Shown piece by piece: positions 8,741 through 17,436 of a stretch of DNA of 64,000 nt. The translations under genes were made by a program, and so were the position numbers. Location: positions 1,302,001-1,366,000 of the forward strand of contig OZ244865.1 of the NCBI GenBank assembly GCA_965221075.1. Direction: 5' to 3'. The stretch is from UBA2970 sp965221075. GTDB taxonomy: Bacteria > Verrucomicrobiota > Verrucomicrobiia > Limisphaerales > AAA164-E04. A model generated the notes under the pieces. The model was not told where the DNA came from. It searched no databases and saw only the letters and a list, made by a program, of their open reading frames with translations. Within the stretch, counting starts at the first letter, position 1, and every line of letters starts with the position of its first letter.

Positions 8741-10375
8741 TCAGGATCGGGACGGAGCGGAATCCCGGACGGCCGCCTCTCCTCCGGGCGCAGGGGGCGG
8801 AGAGGGGCGGGGCGCGGTGGAGGGATCCCCCGGAGCGGAGAAGGGGTTGGGGGCCAGCTGCAGGGAGATGGTCCGCTGCCGGCCCGGCAGGATCAGGTTG
8901 GTGGAGACCAGCTGCCGCTGGTACACCTCGGGCAGCAAGTCGGCCTGGAAGAGGGAGGGATCCTGGTTGAGCTGCTCGGTCAGCCTGACCGTGGAGTTGG
9001 CCACCACCGTGCTCTCCTTCCCGGAGAAGCCCAGTTCCAGGACGAAGCCGGGACCGGGATAGCGTTCCAGGTAGTCGGCCGGTGCGTCCTGTGGCTCCGG
9101 AGAGCCGGGATCGACCCAGGTGAAGTAGGTCTGGTAGTCGGCAAGGAGCGACACCCAGGCTTCGTGGCCCGCGGTCTGCGACCGGATCGACTCGATGGTC
9201 TGCAGAAGCTTCCGGGTGTGGCGATGGTGGTGGAGCAGCGGGCGGATCCGCCGGTAGTGGCTCTCGAGGCTCTGCACCTTCTTCTCCTCTTCCTGGCGCT
9301 GCGCCAGATCCCGTTCCAGGCCGGCCAGAAGATCGTGGTTCCTCTGGTTCAGGGCGGTCTGGTACCAGGTGCCGCCCAGCAGCACCAGGAGCGACAGGAG
9401 GCAGGCCAGGCTGGTCATGCCCCGGAGCCGGGCCCAAAGCCGGGACTGCCTCTGCTGGGCCCTGCAGGATCCGGGAGCCAGCGAGATGCAGCGCTCGGGC
9501 CAGGCCAGCACGGCATGGGCCACCTGCGTGACGGTGGCGAACTCCGGGTGGGCATCGTCTCCCGAGGGGGGCTCGAACTTCCGGATCCTCCATCCGGGGC
9601 GCTCCGAGAGCCGTTCGATCCGCTTCTCCTCTCCGGCCAGCAGCAGGCAGCCTTCCTGTCCCGAGGGACGGGGAGCGGCCTGCTTGAGGAAGCGCTCCCA
9701 CCAGAGATCCACCGGCTGGTCCAGGGGAGGGGTCTCCAGCTGCGGGGGAGTGGGAAAGGTGGAGGTGGACCGGGGCTCCCCCCCGACGACATGCAGGACC
9801 GTGGTCTGGTGGGGATCGATGTCGGCGACATGGAGGCTTTCCGGACAGTCCTGCGTGGCGTGGAAGAGTCCCATGAGCCCGTCGACCATGCTGTTGACGT
9901 CGTCCACCCCCTCAAGGCCCAGAGACTCCAGGTGCTGCTCGACCGAGGTCTTCGAGCACCAGGTCAGCCACCAGCCGGAGCCGTCCTGCCCCTCCAGCGG
10001 GCGGTAGTCGAAGAGGGGCGCGGTCCCCTCGATCTTCTCGAAGCGCTCCGACTCGCTGGCGACGAAGCCTTCGATGGTCCCGTGGCCCAGGACGATCCGC
10101 TGGGACACCGACTCGGACTGGGGCAGGAGCACGTGCAGGCGGAGGGGATCGTACTCCGAGCGCAGCTTCCGGATGGTCTCCCGGACGATCTCGCCCGAGA
10201 AGTCGAGCTCCCTGGGTATGGTGATCCTCTCCCGGATCCGGAACTGGTCGACCAGCCTTTCGGCCACCAGGATGCGGACGGCCCCCTGCCGGGGATCCAG
10301 CGCCATCACCCGCTCGACCGTGCAGAGGGCGGTCCAGGAGAGGCGGCCCCTCGGATGGGGGGAGGCGGGGATCAC
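8741..10375 (-). CDS. PilM-PilN/GspL-like secretion scaffold protein
   Basis: Protein of about 544 residues with two parts: an N-terminal actin-like region of PilM/GspL type (VMALDPRQGAVRILVAERL onward) and, after one membrane helix near residues 320-342 (LACLLSLLVLLGGTWYQTAL), a coiled coil and periplasmic domain like PilN. It would recruit the ATPase to the inner membrane. The GTG at 10375 overlaps the secretin stop as GTGA, so translation is probably coupled; an internal ATG at 10306, directly before ALDPRQG, is an alternative start. The extreme C-terminus is Pro/Ser-rich and probably disordered. The actin-like domain is divergent, and it is unclear whether it still binds nucleotide. Confidence 0.7.
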   Translation of the reverse strand: MIPASPHPRGRLSWTALCTVERVMALDPRQGAVRILVAERLVDQFRIRERITIPRELDFSGEIVRETIRKLRSEYDPLRLHVLLPQSESVSQRIVLGHGTIEGFVASESERFEKIEGTAPLFDYRPLEGQDGSGWWLTWCSKTSVEQHLESLGLEGVDDVNSMVDGLMGLFHATQDCPESLHVADIDPHQTTVLHVVGGEPRSTSTFPTPPQLETPPLDQPVDLWWERFLKQAAPRPSGQEGCLLLAGEEKRIERLSERPGWRIRKFEPPSGDDAHPEFATVTQVAHAVLAWPERCISLAPGSCRAQQRQSRLWARLRGMTSLACLLSLLVLLGGTWYQTALNQRNHDLLAGLERDLAQRQEEEKKVQSLESHYRRIRPLLHHHRHTRKLLQTIESIRSQTAGHEAWVSLLADYQTYFTWVDPGSPEPQDAPADYLERYPGPGFVLELGFSGKESTVVANSTVRLTEQLNQDPSLFQADLLPEVYQRQLVSTNLILPGRQRTISLQLAPNPFSAPGDPSTAPRPSPPPAPGGEAAVRDSAPSRS

Positions 10376-12360
10376 GGGCCGAGGGGAGGCAGGACGCCAT
10401 CCGGGGAGTTGCGATCCACCTGGATGAACTCCCCCGAGCTGGACAGGAGCGTGGCCGTGACGAAGACGAAGAGGTAGCGGGGCCTGTCCAGCTCGGTCCG
10501 GCGCCGGAATGCTGGCCCGATAAGCGGCAGCTTGCCCAGGATGGGCACCGAATCGACGAAGCGCGACTGCTCCCGCTCGAGGACGCCTCCCATCACCACG
10601 GTCTGTCCCGAGGAGACCACCGCACGGGTGCTCAGGGACTGGGTCCTCCACTCCGGCAGGCGGATCTCGAACTTGTCGCCCGACGAGCCCACGACGGTGA
10701 CGAAGGGCACCAGCTGGACATCCTGGTTGACTTCGGGATGGAGCGCCAGGTAGATGGTCTCCCCGTCCCCGCCGATGCTGGCCATCACCTCGAGGGTGAC
10801 CCCGGAGGTGATCTCCTTGGGGCTGCCCGATGGGGCCAGGGACTCGACGAAGGTCTCCCGGGATTGGGAGGCGAAGGTGGTGTACTCCTCGTAGTAGTAC
10901 TGCACCTTGCCGTCGGAGATCCGGGCCGGCAGGTTGTTGACCACGGTGATGCGGGGAGCGCTCAGGATCTGGCTCTCCCCCTGCTGGTCGAGCGCCTCCA
11001 GGGTGATGCTCAGGCTCTCCCGATCCAGGATGTTGTGGAAGGTCTCCTGCAGGCCCCGGCCCACGTCGTCGCGCCCGAATCCCAGCTGGTCGGCGGGGAC
11101 CTGCCCCTCCCTGATCTCGGGCCTTCCGGTCTCCCAGAGGGCTCCCAGCTTCAGGTAGGCGGCCTCCGAGACGGTGATGAATCTCGCCTCGATAAGCACC
11201 TGCTTGAGCGGCACGTCGTATTCCTCGATGATCCTCTCCAGGACCTCCAGCTGCTCCCGCGTGCCCTGGGCCAGGATCAGGTTCCTCTCCTTCTGGATCA
11301 TGTACTTCCCACCGACGACGACGAAGAACTTCTCTATCGCGTCCTCCATCGAGGTCTTCTCGGGAGTGCCGTCGTTGACGAATATGTCGTACTCGCCGCT
11401 TGTGACCACCGTCGTTGTTTGCTTGTTCTTGTCGAAGGTTTCGGAGTAGACTTGCTTCTCCTGGCCGAAGCGGGCCGGGAGAATGAATCCGTGCCTGAGG
11501 GGGTAGGTCCTGAATTCGACGAACTTGTTCTCCTCGGCCGATCCGTCGACGATCCAGATCAGATCCTCCCCGATCTGGAACTGCAGGTTGTAGTTCCGGG
11601 AGATGTACTCGAGGAACTCGCCCAGCTTGACCCGGCTGAAGTCGAGGCTGATCTTCTTCTGCAGGGCCTCCAGGGTGCGGTCGGCCACGAAGTTGAGTTC
11701 GTTTCCGGGCGTGCCGATGTTGAAGAGGATTTCCTCGATGGTTGTGTCGTCGAACTTCACGTTCTCGATGTACCCGTTGAGGACGGTGTTCATCTTTCCC
11801 GATCGGGCGGTGAATTCGAACAGGCTCGAGGAAGGGGGGGCCACGTAGTTGGTGCGGTTGTAGGAGTCGGGCACATAGGGAGCGGACTCGATGCTCTGGA
11901 CCGCGTCCCGCAGGTCCTTGCGGGGAGGCAGCCCCCGGTTGGCGTCCTCGGTGAAGTACTCCACGGGACTGGGATTGAAGGCCGAGTCGCGCGAGTCGAT
12001 CTGGCGGATCCTGTCCTCCACCGCCTGGCTGCGGGTCTGGACCATCCTCTGGGCCACCCATTCCTTGATGCGGATCACATGGGGATCGGAGTTCGCCTCC
12101 GGGCCCAGGGCGGCGATGCGGCGATGGGCCTCCTCCCATTGGCCCCGGTCGGCCAGGCCCATGACTTCCTTCAGGTCCGGATCGTACTTCTCGCTGAACC
12201 TGACGCTCGGCTTCTCCGGCTCGGCGGGAGGCTTGGCCGGCAGGGCCGTGGAGGAGGCGGTGCGGCAGCCGGCCAGCAGGAGCAGGAAGAGGCCCAGGAC
12301 CAGCGCCGCCAGGCAGGCACGGAGATTCCGGAGGCTGGCCCCGCCGCAGGCGCCGTTCAT
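10372..12360 (-). CDS. gspD: Lipoprotein secretin (GspD/PilQ family)
   Basis: Outer-membrane secretin of about 662 residues that would form the exit pore of a type II secretion-like machine. A lipoprotein signal with lipobox LLAGC (near residues 28-32) is followed by N-domains (the part around EILFNIGTPGNELNFVADRT is N0/N1-like) and a C-terminal secretin domain. Diagnostic stretches are LSAPRITVVNNLPARI, the gate region rich in Gly/Ser, and VPILGKLPLIGPAFRRR. The start chosen is the ATG at 12360, which overlaps the stop of the DUF4126 gene as ATGA and puts the lipobox at the right distance. Being a lipoprotein, it may reach the outer membrane without a separate pilotin, and none is seen nearby. 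Confidence 0.92.
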   Translation of the reverse strand: MNGACGGASLRNLRACLAALVLGLFLLLLAGCRTASSTALPAKPPAEPEKPSVRFSEKYDPDLKEVMGLADRGQWEEAHRRIAALGPEANSDPHVIRIKEWVAQRMVQTRSQAVEDRIRQIDSRDSAFNPSPVEYFTEDANRGLPPRKDLRDAVQSIESAPYVPDSYNRTNYVAPPSSSLFEFTARSGKMNTVLNGYIENVKFDDTTIEEILFNIGTPGNELNFVADRTLEALQKKISLDFSRVKLGEFLEYISRNYNLQFQIGEDLIWIVDGSAEENKFVEFRTYPLRHGFILPARFGQEKQVYSETFDKNKQTTTVVTSGEYDIFVNDGTPEKTSMEDAIEKFFVVVGGKYMIQKERNLILAQGTREQLEVLERIIEEYDVPLKQVLIEARFITVSEAAYLKLGALWETGRPEIREGQVPADQLGFGRDDVGRGLQETFHNILDRESLSITLEALDQQGESQILSAPRITVVNNLPARISDGKVQYYYEEYTTFASQSRETFVESLAPSGSPKEITSGVTLEVMASIGGDGETIYLALHPEVNQDVQLVPFVTVVGSSGDKFEIRLPEWRTQSLSTRAVVSSGQTVVMGGVLEREQSRFVDSVPILGKLPLIGPAFRRRTELDRPRYLFVFVTATLLSSSGEFIQVDRNSPDGVLPPLGP

Positions 12361-12923
12361 TTCCGCATGCATTTCTTGATGCCGAAGGCGAGCAGGCCCA
12401 GCACCACCAGCAGCATGGGGATGGGCAGCAGGATGGTCATGATGGAGACCGATGCGGCTCCTCCGGCCTCGGCGGTGGAGAGCAGCGGGTTGCCCGCTCC
12501 CCCGGTGGAGAGGGTCGATCCCCCTCGCAGGAATGCGGTGGCGGTGGAGAGCACGCCGGCGGCCCCTCCCCCGGCGACGATGGAGAGGATCCACTGCAGC
12601 ATGGGATCGAGCTTGCCCGCGAGCACCGAGGCGGACAGGAGGGTTCCGGCGATCATCGCCGCGGGGATCGCCGCCGAGTCGACGACGTTGTCCAGCCAGG
12701 GGATGCAGTAGGCGCCGATCTCGATGCAGGCCGCCGCGCCCAGGGCGATCAGGGCCGGGGGCTCGCCCAGCCAGGCGAAGCCCTCTCCGAGCTCGAGATA
12801 GCCGGCCCGGGCGGCCAGTCCGGCGATCAGGGGAGGGATGAACACCCGGAAGCCGCAGGCCGCGCTCAGTCCCAGGCCGGCGATCAGCGCAACCAGCAGT
12901 TGGGAGGGGGATTGGGGATCCAT
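12357..12923 (-). CDS. DUF4126-like multi-pass membrane protein
   Basis: Protein of 188 residues with about five hydrophobic helices and small-residue-rich loops, matching the DUF4126 family as I recognise it. The start contains the family-typical GLGLSAACGFRVFIPPLIAG. Function is not established. It is the first gene of the secretion-like operon and overlaps the secretin start by 4 bases (ATGA), so it is probably co-expressed. It may be an accessory inner-membrane component, but nothing in the sequence shows this. Confidence 0.7.
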   Translation of the reverse strand: MDPQSPSQLLVALIAGLGLSAACGFRVFIPPLIAGLAARAGYLELGEGFAWLGEPPALIALGAAACIEIGAYCIPWLDNVVDSAAIPAAMIAGTLLSASVLAGKLDPMLQWILSIVAGGGAAGVLSTATAFLRGGSTLSTGGAGNPLLSTAEAGGAASVSIMTILLPIPMLLVVLGLLAFGIKKCMRK

Positions 12924-13058
12924 GTGTCAGCGTATGGCGCCCGTCTCGGCGGGAGCGGCGGAACCGGCGGACAGACGCCCCCTGCGGCGCCGCCTGCCTC
13001 CTGGGGGATGCAGGCAGCCTGCGGGATCATGGGGAGGCGAGAGCGGGGGGACAAGCCC

Positions 13059-15443
13059 CTATTCTCGGGGAAAGGCCTTCCTGAAGGCGAGCGAGATCCC
13101 GTGGGCCCGGTAGCGGTCCCCGGGCGCTCCCCGGTAGCGGAAGAGACCGTACTGGATCTGGAGAACGCCGCCGCCTGCAAGGGAGCGCGAGAGCCCGGAG
13201 ACCACCCCGTGGCGGTCGTGCACCCAGGGGGCCGCCAGCCATGCGGGATCCGGGATCCGGTCGGCGTCCGACCTGGCGGCCAGACCCCTCAGGTCCCAGC
13301 TCCAGCCTTTTGAGAGCTGCACTGCGAGGCTGCCCGATACCGAGAGCGACTCTCCCTGGTACGGAGGGATCGGGACGGTCCGGTCCAGGACGCTTTTGGC
13401 CCGGAAGCCGCTCCAGAGCAGAATACCCGAGATCCGCACCCGGCTTCCGGGATGGGCCGCCAGGAAGAGGGAGAGGGCGTCCCTGCTGTGCTCCCCGGCG
13501 GGGCGGGAGAGGGGGGAGCCGTCCTGGGCCACCGCCAGGAAGTATTCCGTCCGGATCCGGCTCCAGGAGAGGGTGGACTGGAGCCAGGAAGCCGGACGGG
13601 CCACCAGCTGCAGGCGCAGGTCGTCGCTGCGGGTGTTCCGGGATCGGACGAATCCCGGATAGCCCAGGCCCGGGCGGGGGCCTGAGTCGGTATCGGCGGG
13701 GTGGTGGTAGCCGGCATGGGTCCGGCTGCTGCGGATCCGGGTTCGGAGCGAGAGCCGCCTGCCCAGGATCCAGTTCCAGCCGGCCAGGACGCGTTCCTCC
13801 CGCAGGGTGGCGTCGGTGTGCCGCAGGAAGTCGTTGTCCGCCTCGAATCCGTCATGGATCCTCTGATCCTCCCTCTGCCCGATCAGGGCGTGCTCGTGCC
13901 TGGCGTCGGCATAGAGGACATGGTTCCTGAGGCGGTTGAACCTGAGCCCCGCGCGCATCTGGCGGGAGAAGCGGTCCAGGGTGGAGCCCAGACCCGCCGG
14001 CCAGGTGTCGAAAATCCACAGGTCTCCCTGCCCGCTCTGCCGGGTCCAGTCGCCCTCGGCGCCCGTCCAGAGGCTCCAGCCCGGCGCGAGACGGAATCCC
14101 GATCCGAGGTTGAGGATGTGGGAGTTCCGGGAGAGCAGGATCTGGCGGGCATGGTCTCCCGGAACGGGATCGGCGCTCCAGTCCCGGGGAAGGAGCGTCT
14201 CCAGGTCGAAGCCCGCCTCGGCGTTCATGTGGGTCGCCAGGTAGCCGGCCGAGAGGAGCCACCAGGGACGGATCTGGCGTTCCGCCTTGAGGCTGTTGCT
14301 CAGGGAGATCTGGTCGAGCTCCTCGCGGCTCCGGGCCGAGACCACCTCCGGAGCGTCTCCGGCGGTGGCGCTTTCCGCCCGGGTGGCTCGGGTGGCGAGC
14401 CGGGTCGTCTCGGCGCGCAGGGCGTCGGACAGCGCCCAGCCGCGCCATTCCAGGCCTATCTCCATGTCCACCGCGTGGGTGTCCTCGCCGATCTGCCGGA
14501 ACGCCGGGTAGAGGGCCAGGGCCGGCTCCCCGGCCAGGAACACCGGCCCCCGCTGCAGGGTGGACTTCTCCCCGTGCCGGTAGCGGCGCTCGTAGCCGAG
14601 GATCAGGTAGGGCGAATCGGCGGGCGCCAGTCCCAGCTCCAGCCGGATGCGGGAGGCGTCGAGGGCGAGCTCCCTGTCCAGGGCCAGGGAAGGGAGCCGG
14701 GGGTGGAAGCCTCCGGAGTTGTCGTAGTGGTGGCGGCTTCCCCGGTACTCCAGGGAGATGTATCCCAGATCGGGCCTCAGGATCTCCAGGTCCACGGCCT
14801 GGTCCAGGGCGGGATGCAGGGAGCGGGCGCGCAGCTGGATCCGGGTGCCGTCGGGATCGGCGCTGCGGTACCACAGGTCGCCGATGCCGCCTGAGGCTCC
14901 GTCCATCGCCTGCCAGTGCTCCCGGAACCTCTGCGCGTCGCCTTCCACATGGATGTAGCTTGCCGTGGGCTGGTAGCTCAGGATCTCGATGGGAGCGGAT
15001 CCGGTCTCCTCCCAGGGAACGCCCTGGTCGATCCAGGCCCGCAGCAGTCCGATCTCCCCGGGAGAGAGCCTCTCCCCCCTTCCAGGGGGCGGCATCTCCA
15101 GATCCTCCTCCAGCCCGGCCACCGATCGGATCAGCAGGCTCCGGGCGCTGTCCCCAGGCTGGACGGCCGCGCCGCTGCTTCCCCCCTGAAGCAGGGAGTC
15201 CCTTTCTCTCAGGTCCAGTCCGCCGCGGATGCGTTCCCCGCCGTGGCATGCAATGCAGCTTCTCTCCAGGATCGGCCGGATGTCCCGATCGAAGGCGATG
15301 GAGCGATCGGCTGGAGGAGGCAGGGGGGGCTCGGCCTCAAGGAAGCCTCCCGCGGCCAGCAGGAGGCCCGCCATTCCCGAACGAAGGAGGCGGAGGGGGA
15401 GCAGGCCCTCCGGTCCCCCTGGCGGCTTTCTCGTCGGCGCCAT
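13059..15443 (-). CDS. Cytochrome c-fused outer-membrane beta-barrel (porin-cytochrome type)
   Basis: Protein of 794 residues. After an N-terminal hydrophobic signal (about 20-40), a planctomycete-type cytochrome c domain carries one heme site, SCIACHGG (near residue 64), in the usual IRPILERSC setting. From about residue 150 to the end the sequence is long, rich in alternating hydrophobic and aromatic residues with Arg/Tyr/Trp, and made of many short strands with turns, as in MtrB/PioB-type outer-membrane barrels. No TonB plug domain is seen. It lies 12 bases after a multiheme lipoprotein cytochrome, the gene order of porin-cytochrome conduits that carry electrons across the outer membrane. 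The barrel call is from residue pattern only; a carbohydrate- or substrate-uptake barrel is the alternative. Confidence 0.6.
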   Translation of the reverse strand: MAPTRKPPGGPEGLLPLRLLRSGMAGLLLAAGGFLEAEPPLPPPADRSIAFDRDIRPILERSCIACHGGERIRGGLDLRERDSLLQGGSSGAAVQPGDSARSLLIRSVAGLEEDLEMPPPGRGERLSPGEIGLLRAWIDQGVPWEETGSAPIEILSYQPTASYIHVEGDAQRFREHWQAMDGASGGIGDLWYRSADPDGTRIQLRARSLHPALDQAVDLEILRPDLGYISLEYRGSRHHYDNSGGFHPRLPSLALDRELALDASRIRLELGLAPADSPYLILGYERRYRHGEKSTLQRGPVFLAGEPALALYPAFRQIGEDTHAVDMEIGLEWRGWALSDALRAETTRLATRATRAESATAGDAPEVVSARSREELDQISLSNSLKAERQIRPWWLLSAGYLATHMNAEAGFDLETLLPRDWSADPVPGDHARQILLSRNSHILNLGSGFRLAPGWSLWTGAEGDWTRQSGQGDLWIFDTWPAGLGSTLDRFSRQMRAGLRFNRLRNHVLYADARHEHALIGQREDQRIHDGFEADNDFLRHTDATLREERVLAGWNWILGRRLSLRTRIRSSRTHAGYHHPADTDSGPRPGLGYPGFVRSRNTRSDDLRLQLVARPASWLQSTLSWSRIRTEYFLAVAQDGSPLSRPAGEHSRDALSLFLAAHPGSRVRISGILLWSGFRAKSVLDRTVPIPPYQGESLSVSGSLAVQLSKGWSWDLRGLAARSDADRIPDPAWLAAPWVHDRHGVVSGLSRSLAGGGVLQIQYGLFRYRGAPGDRYRAHGISLAFRKAFPRE

Positions 15444-15455
15444 GGATCCAGAAGG

Positions 15456-16232
15456 CTAGTGGAGCAGCTTGGGGCTGACCATGGAACCATGGACCGCGGT
15501 GTGGCATCCCGCGGTCCAGCAGTGGCCCTGCCGCAGGAAGTGGCGGTGGTCGGTCTTTCCCATCAGGACGGAGTCCGAGCCGGACTGGACCTGGGCATGG
15601 CATCGCAGGCAGAGATGGGAGTCGGGCGGAAGCAGCATCTTCTCGTGGATCGATCCATGGGGCTGGTGGCAGAGGACGCATCCCTCCTGCATGGCCTCGT
15701 GGACGAAGAGGAAGTCGCGGGACTGCTCCCGATGGCACTGGGCGCACTGGTTCTGTCCGAAGCCGAAGGCCCCCGAGGGCTTGAAGATCTCGGCCTCGTG
15801 GGGATCGTGGCAATGGACGCAGTTAATCTGGCCTTCCAGCACCGCATGGTGGTGGGGGAGCTGGAAGCTGGCCTGGACCTCCTGGTGGCAGTCCAGGCAG
15901 GCGCCGGGATCCTTCCCCGGGTTGACGATCAGCAGGTCCTTGTCGAAAGGGGCCTCGGCATGGCGGCTTCCGGCTCCGTGGCAGGACTCGCAACCGCCCG
16001 CACGGGAGGGGCCGGGATCCTCCCGGAAGTGGCGGGCATGGACGCTTCCGGGGAACTTGCGGGTGATCTCGGGATGGCAGGCGGCGCAGGCCTGGTTGCC
16101 CACGAAGGTGGCTCCAGGGACCATCGGGGGGCTGGAGGCCTCCGGTCCCTGGCGCGGAGAGCAGGCGATCAGCGAGAGTCCCATGAGCGCGGGACACAGG
16201 TGGAGCGTCGATGGCAGGAGCTTCCCGAGCAT
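15456..16232 (-). CDS. Multiheme c-type cytochrome, lipoprotein (DmsE/MtrA-like)
   Basis: Protein of 258 residues with a lipoprotein signal (lipobox LSLIAC near residue 24). Seven CXXCH heme sites are visible: CAACH, CESCH, CLDCH, CVHCH, CAQCH, CVLCH and CLRCH. A C-terminal CWTAGCH is a possible CX4CH site, giving up to eight hemes. Spare His residues for bis-His ligation lie between the sites (HARHF, HHHAV, TDHRHF). The end TAVHGSMVSP resembles the ending of MtrA/DmsE-family cytochromes. It would carry electrons through the periplasm to the barrel protein encoded 12 bases downstream. The lipid anchor differs from soluble MtrA. The final acceptor cannot be told from the sequence. Confidence 0.88.
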   Translation of the reverse strand: MLGKLLPSTLHLCPALMGLSLIACSPRQGPEASSPPMVPGATFVGNQACAACHPEITRKFPGSVHARHFREDPGPSRAGGCESCHGAGSRHAEAPFDKDLLIVNPGKDPGACLDCHQEVQASFQLPHHHAVLEGQINCVHCHDPHEAEIFKPSGAFGFGQNQCAQCHREQSRDFLFVHEAMQEGCVLCHQPHGSIHEKMLLPPDSHLCLRCHAQVQSGSDSVLMGKTDHRHFLRQGHCWTAGCHTAVHGSMVSPKLLH

Positions 16233-16524
16233 GCTCTTGGCCTGGGGAGGGCTGTGCGGTTCAGGCTGGCTGCCGCGTGGCGAAAGTCAAGCCCCCCTCC
16301 GGAAGAGCGGCGCCCGGCCATCGAGAGGCCTGGGAGCGAAGGGGGTAGGCTCCCCTGGAGGAGCGCCCGGCGGCTCCGGAACCTTGTCCTTTTTGGCTTG
16401 CGGCCGGGGCGGGAGGAGGGGGCCGAGGATCGGCAGTCCGGCAGGCGCCGCTGTTCCTTGTCCCTGTTGCAGCAAGTCTCCCGTCCGGACTGACAGGAGC
16501 GATCTCGGCGGGGAGGAGGCTTCC

Positions 16525-16547
16525 GGGGGATCCCCCCCATGGGGGGG
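16525..16547. repeat. Two overlapping perfect G/C palindromes
   Basis: GGGGGATCCCCC (16525-16536) overlaps CCCCCCCATGGGGGGG (16532-16547). The shared C-tract can pair with either G-tract, so two alternative hairpins are possible in RNA. It lies 120-145 bases before the small gene that precedes pyrR. Confidence 0.6.
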
Positions 16548-16568
16548 CCGCCGCTCCGGATTCCGGGA

Positions 16569-16591
16569 GGGGAGGGCGTCCCCCTTTTTTT
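16569..16591 (+). terminator. Terminator-like hairpin with T-run upstream of the pyr genes
   Basis: A short G/C stem (GGGG 16569-16572 with CCCC 16580-16583, loop AGGGCGT) is followed by seven T residues (16585-16591) on the plus strand. No plus-strand gene ends just before it, so it would act in the leader of the following operon. The sequence before it, TTCCGGGAGG, is one base short of the PyrR-binding loop consensus, making a PyrR attenuator a weak possibility. Confidence 0.35.
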
Positions 16592-16667
16592 GGAGTTGTC
16601 CCCTGGAGCCGGGATGGTAGGCTTTCCTCACCGCCCATGGGAACCAGTTTCCCGCCGCACGACCCGC

Positions 16668-16874
16668 ATGAACACCCGCACCCGCAGCGAGGAGAAGGTG
16701 AAGAACCTTTCGCTCTACCAGGAATTCCAGGCGCAGCGGGAGGAGATCCTGCGCCACAAGTGGATCGAGAGCGAGAAGGCGGGCCACGACATCGGCTTCG
16801 AGAAGGCGCTGGTGGACTGGATGGTCAACCACCGGGCCGGGTGGAAGAGCAGCCGCCAGGCAAGGCGGGCCTGA
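16668..16874 (+). CDS. Small conserved helical protein upstream of pyrR
   Basis: Protein of 68 residues, highly charged and predicted helical (KVKNLSLYQEFQAQREEILR, then HKWIESEKAGHDIGFEKAL, then a basic tail). I recognise it as a small protein of unknown function met in this bacterial group but cannot name a family with certainty. It has no signal or membrane segment. It lies 19 bases before pyrR on the same strand and may be co-transcribed. The ATG at 16668 is chosen because the conserved part starts within ten residues of it. Confidence 0.65.
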   Translation: MNTRTRSEEKVKNLSLYQEFQAQREEILRHKWIESEKAGHDIGFEKALVDWMVNHRAGWKSSRQARRA

Positions 16875-16893
16875 AGCCTTCCTGACCCGCGTC

Positions 16894-17436
16894 TTGACGG
16901 AGTCCGGCGAGAGCCGCCTGCTGGCCGGCAGCGCAGCGGTGGCGGCCGCCCTGGAGCGCATCGCCAGGGAGGTGCTCGACGATCTTCCCCCCGGAGAGGA
17001 AGTCCTGGTGGTGGGGGTCCACGGCAAGGGAGTGATCGTGTCCGACGGCCTTTCCCGGAGCCTGGAGTCCCAGGGCGGGCGGAGGTTTCCCCGGGGCACC
17101 CTGGACGTGGGCATGCACCGCGACGACCTGGACCGGAATCCCGCGCCCCGGCTCCAGCCCATGTCCCTGCCCTCCAGCATCGAGGATCGGACCGTCCTTC
17201 TGGTGGACGACGTGATCCACTCGGGGCGGACCGTCCGGGCCGCGCTCGACGCTCTCCACGACTACGGCCGGCCCCGCAGGGTGCTCCTGGCGGTGCTGAT
17301 GGACCGCGGGGGGCGCCGGCTGCCGATCCGTCCCGACTACACCGGAGAGACGGTGGCGGTGGAGGAGGGGCAGCGGATCCGGATCCAGAACCTGGAGGAG
17401 GGGGAGGGGCTGGAGGCCTACCTCGACGGCCCATGA
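16894..17436 (+). CDS. pyrR: PyrR-like uracil phosphoribosyltransferase / pyrimidine attenuator
   Basis: Phosphoribosyltransferase-fold protein of 180 residues. The PRPP-binding motif is TVLLVDDVIHSGRTVRAAL (near 99-117), followed by the family's GRPRRVLLAVLMDRGGRRLPIR segment. In bacteria PyrR binds pyr mRNA leaders and may also make UMP from uracil. The start is TTG at 16894. The stop overlaps the pyrB start as ATGA, the normal pyrR-pyrB order. Whether it regulates by attenuation here depends on the leader upstream, which has a terminator-like hairpin but only a near-match to the binding loop. Confidence 0.88.
   Translation: MTESGESRLLAGSAAVAAALERIAREVLDDLPPGEEVLVVGVHGKGVIVSDGLSRSLESQGGRRFPRGTLDVGMHRDDLDRNPAPRLQPMSLPSSIEDRTVLLVDDVIHSGRTVRAALDALHDYGRPRRVLLAVLMDRGGRRLPIRPDYTGETVAVEEGQRIRIQNLEEGEGLEAYLDGP

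Larger units (their letters stand above)
16233..16667. other. Gene-free divergent region between the cytochrome operon and the pyr genes
   Basis: No coding potential is seen here. It must hold the promoter of the multiheme cytochrome (leftward) and of the 68-residue protein-pyrR-pyrB group (rightward). It contains two overlapping G/C palindromes (16525-16547) and a terminator-like hairpin with a T-run (16569-16591), both listed separately. A small hairpin, GGCC-ATCGAGA-GGCC, is also present near 16317-16331. No clear sigma-70 boxes were recognised. Confidence 0.5.
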
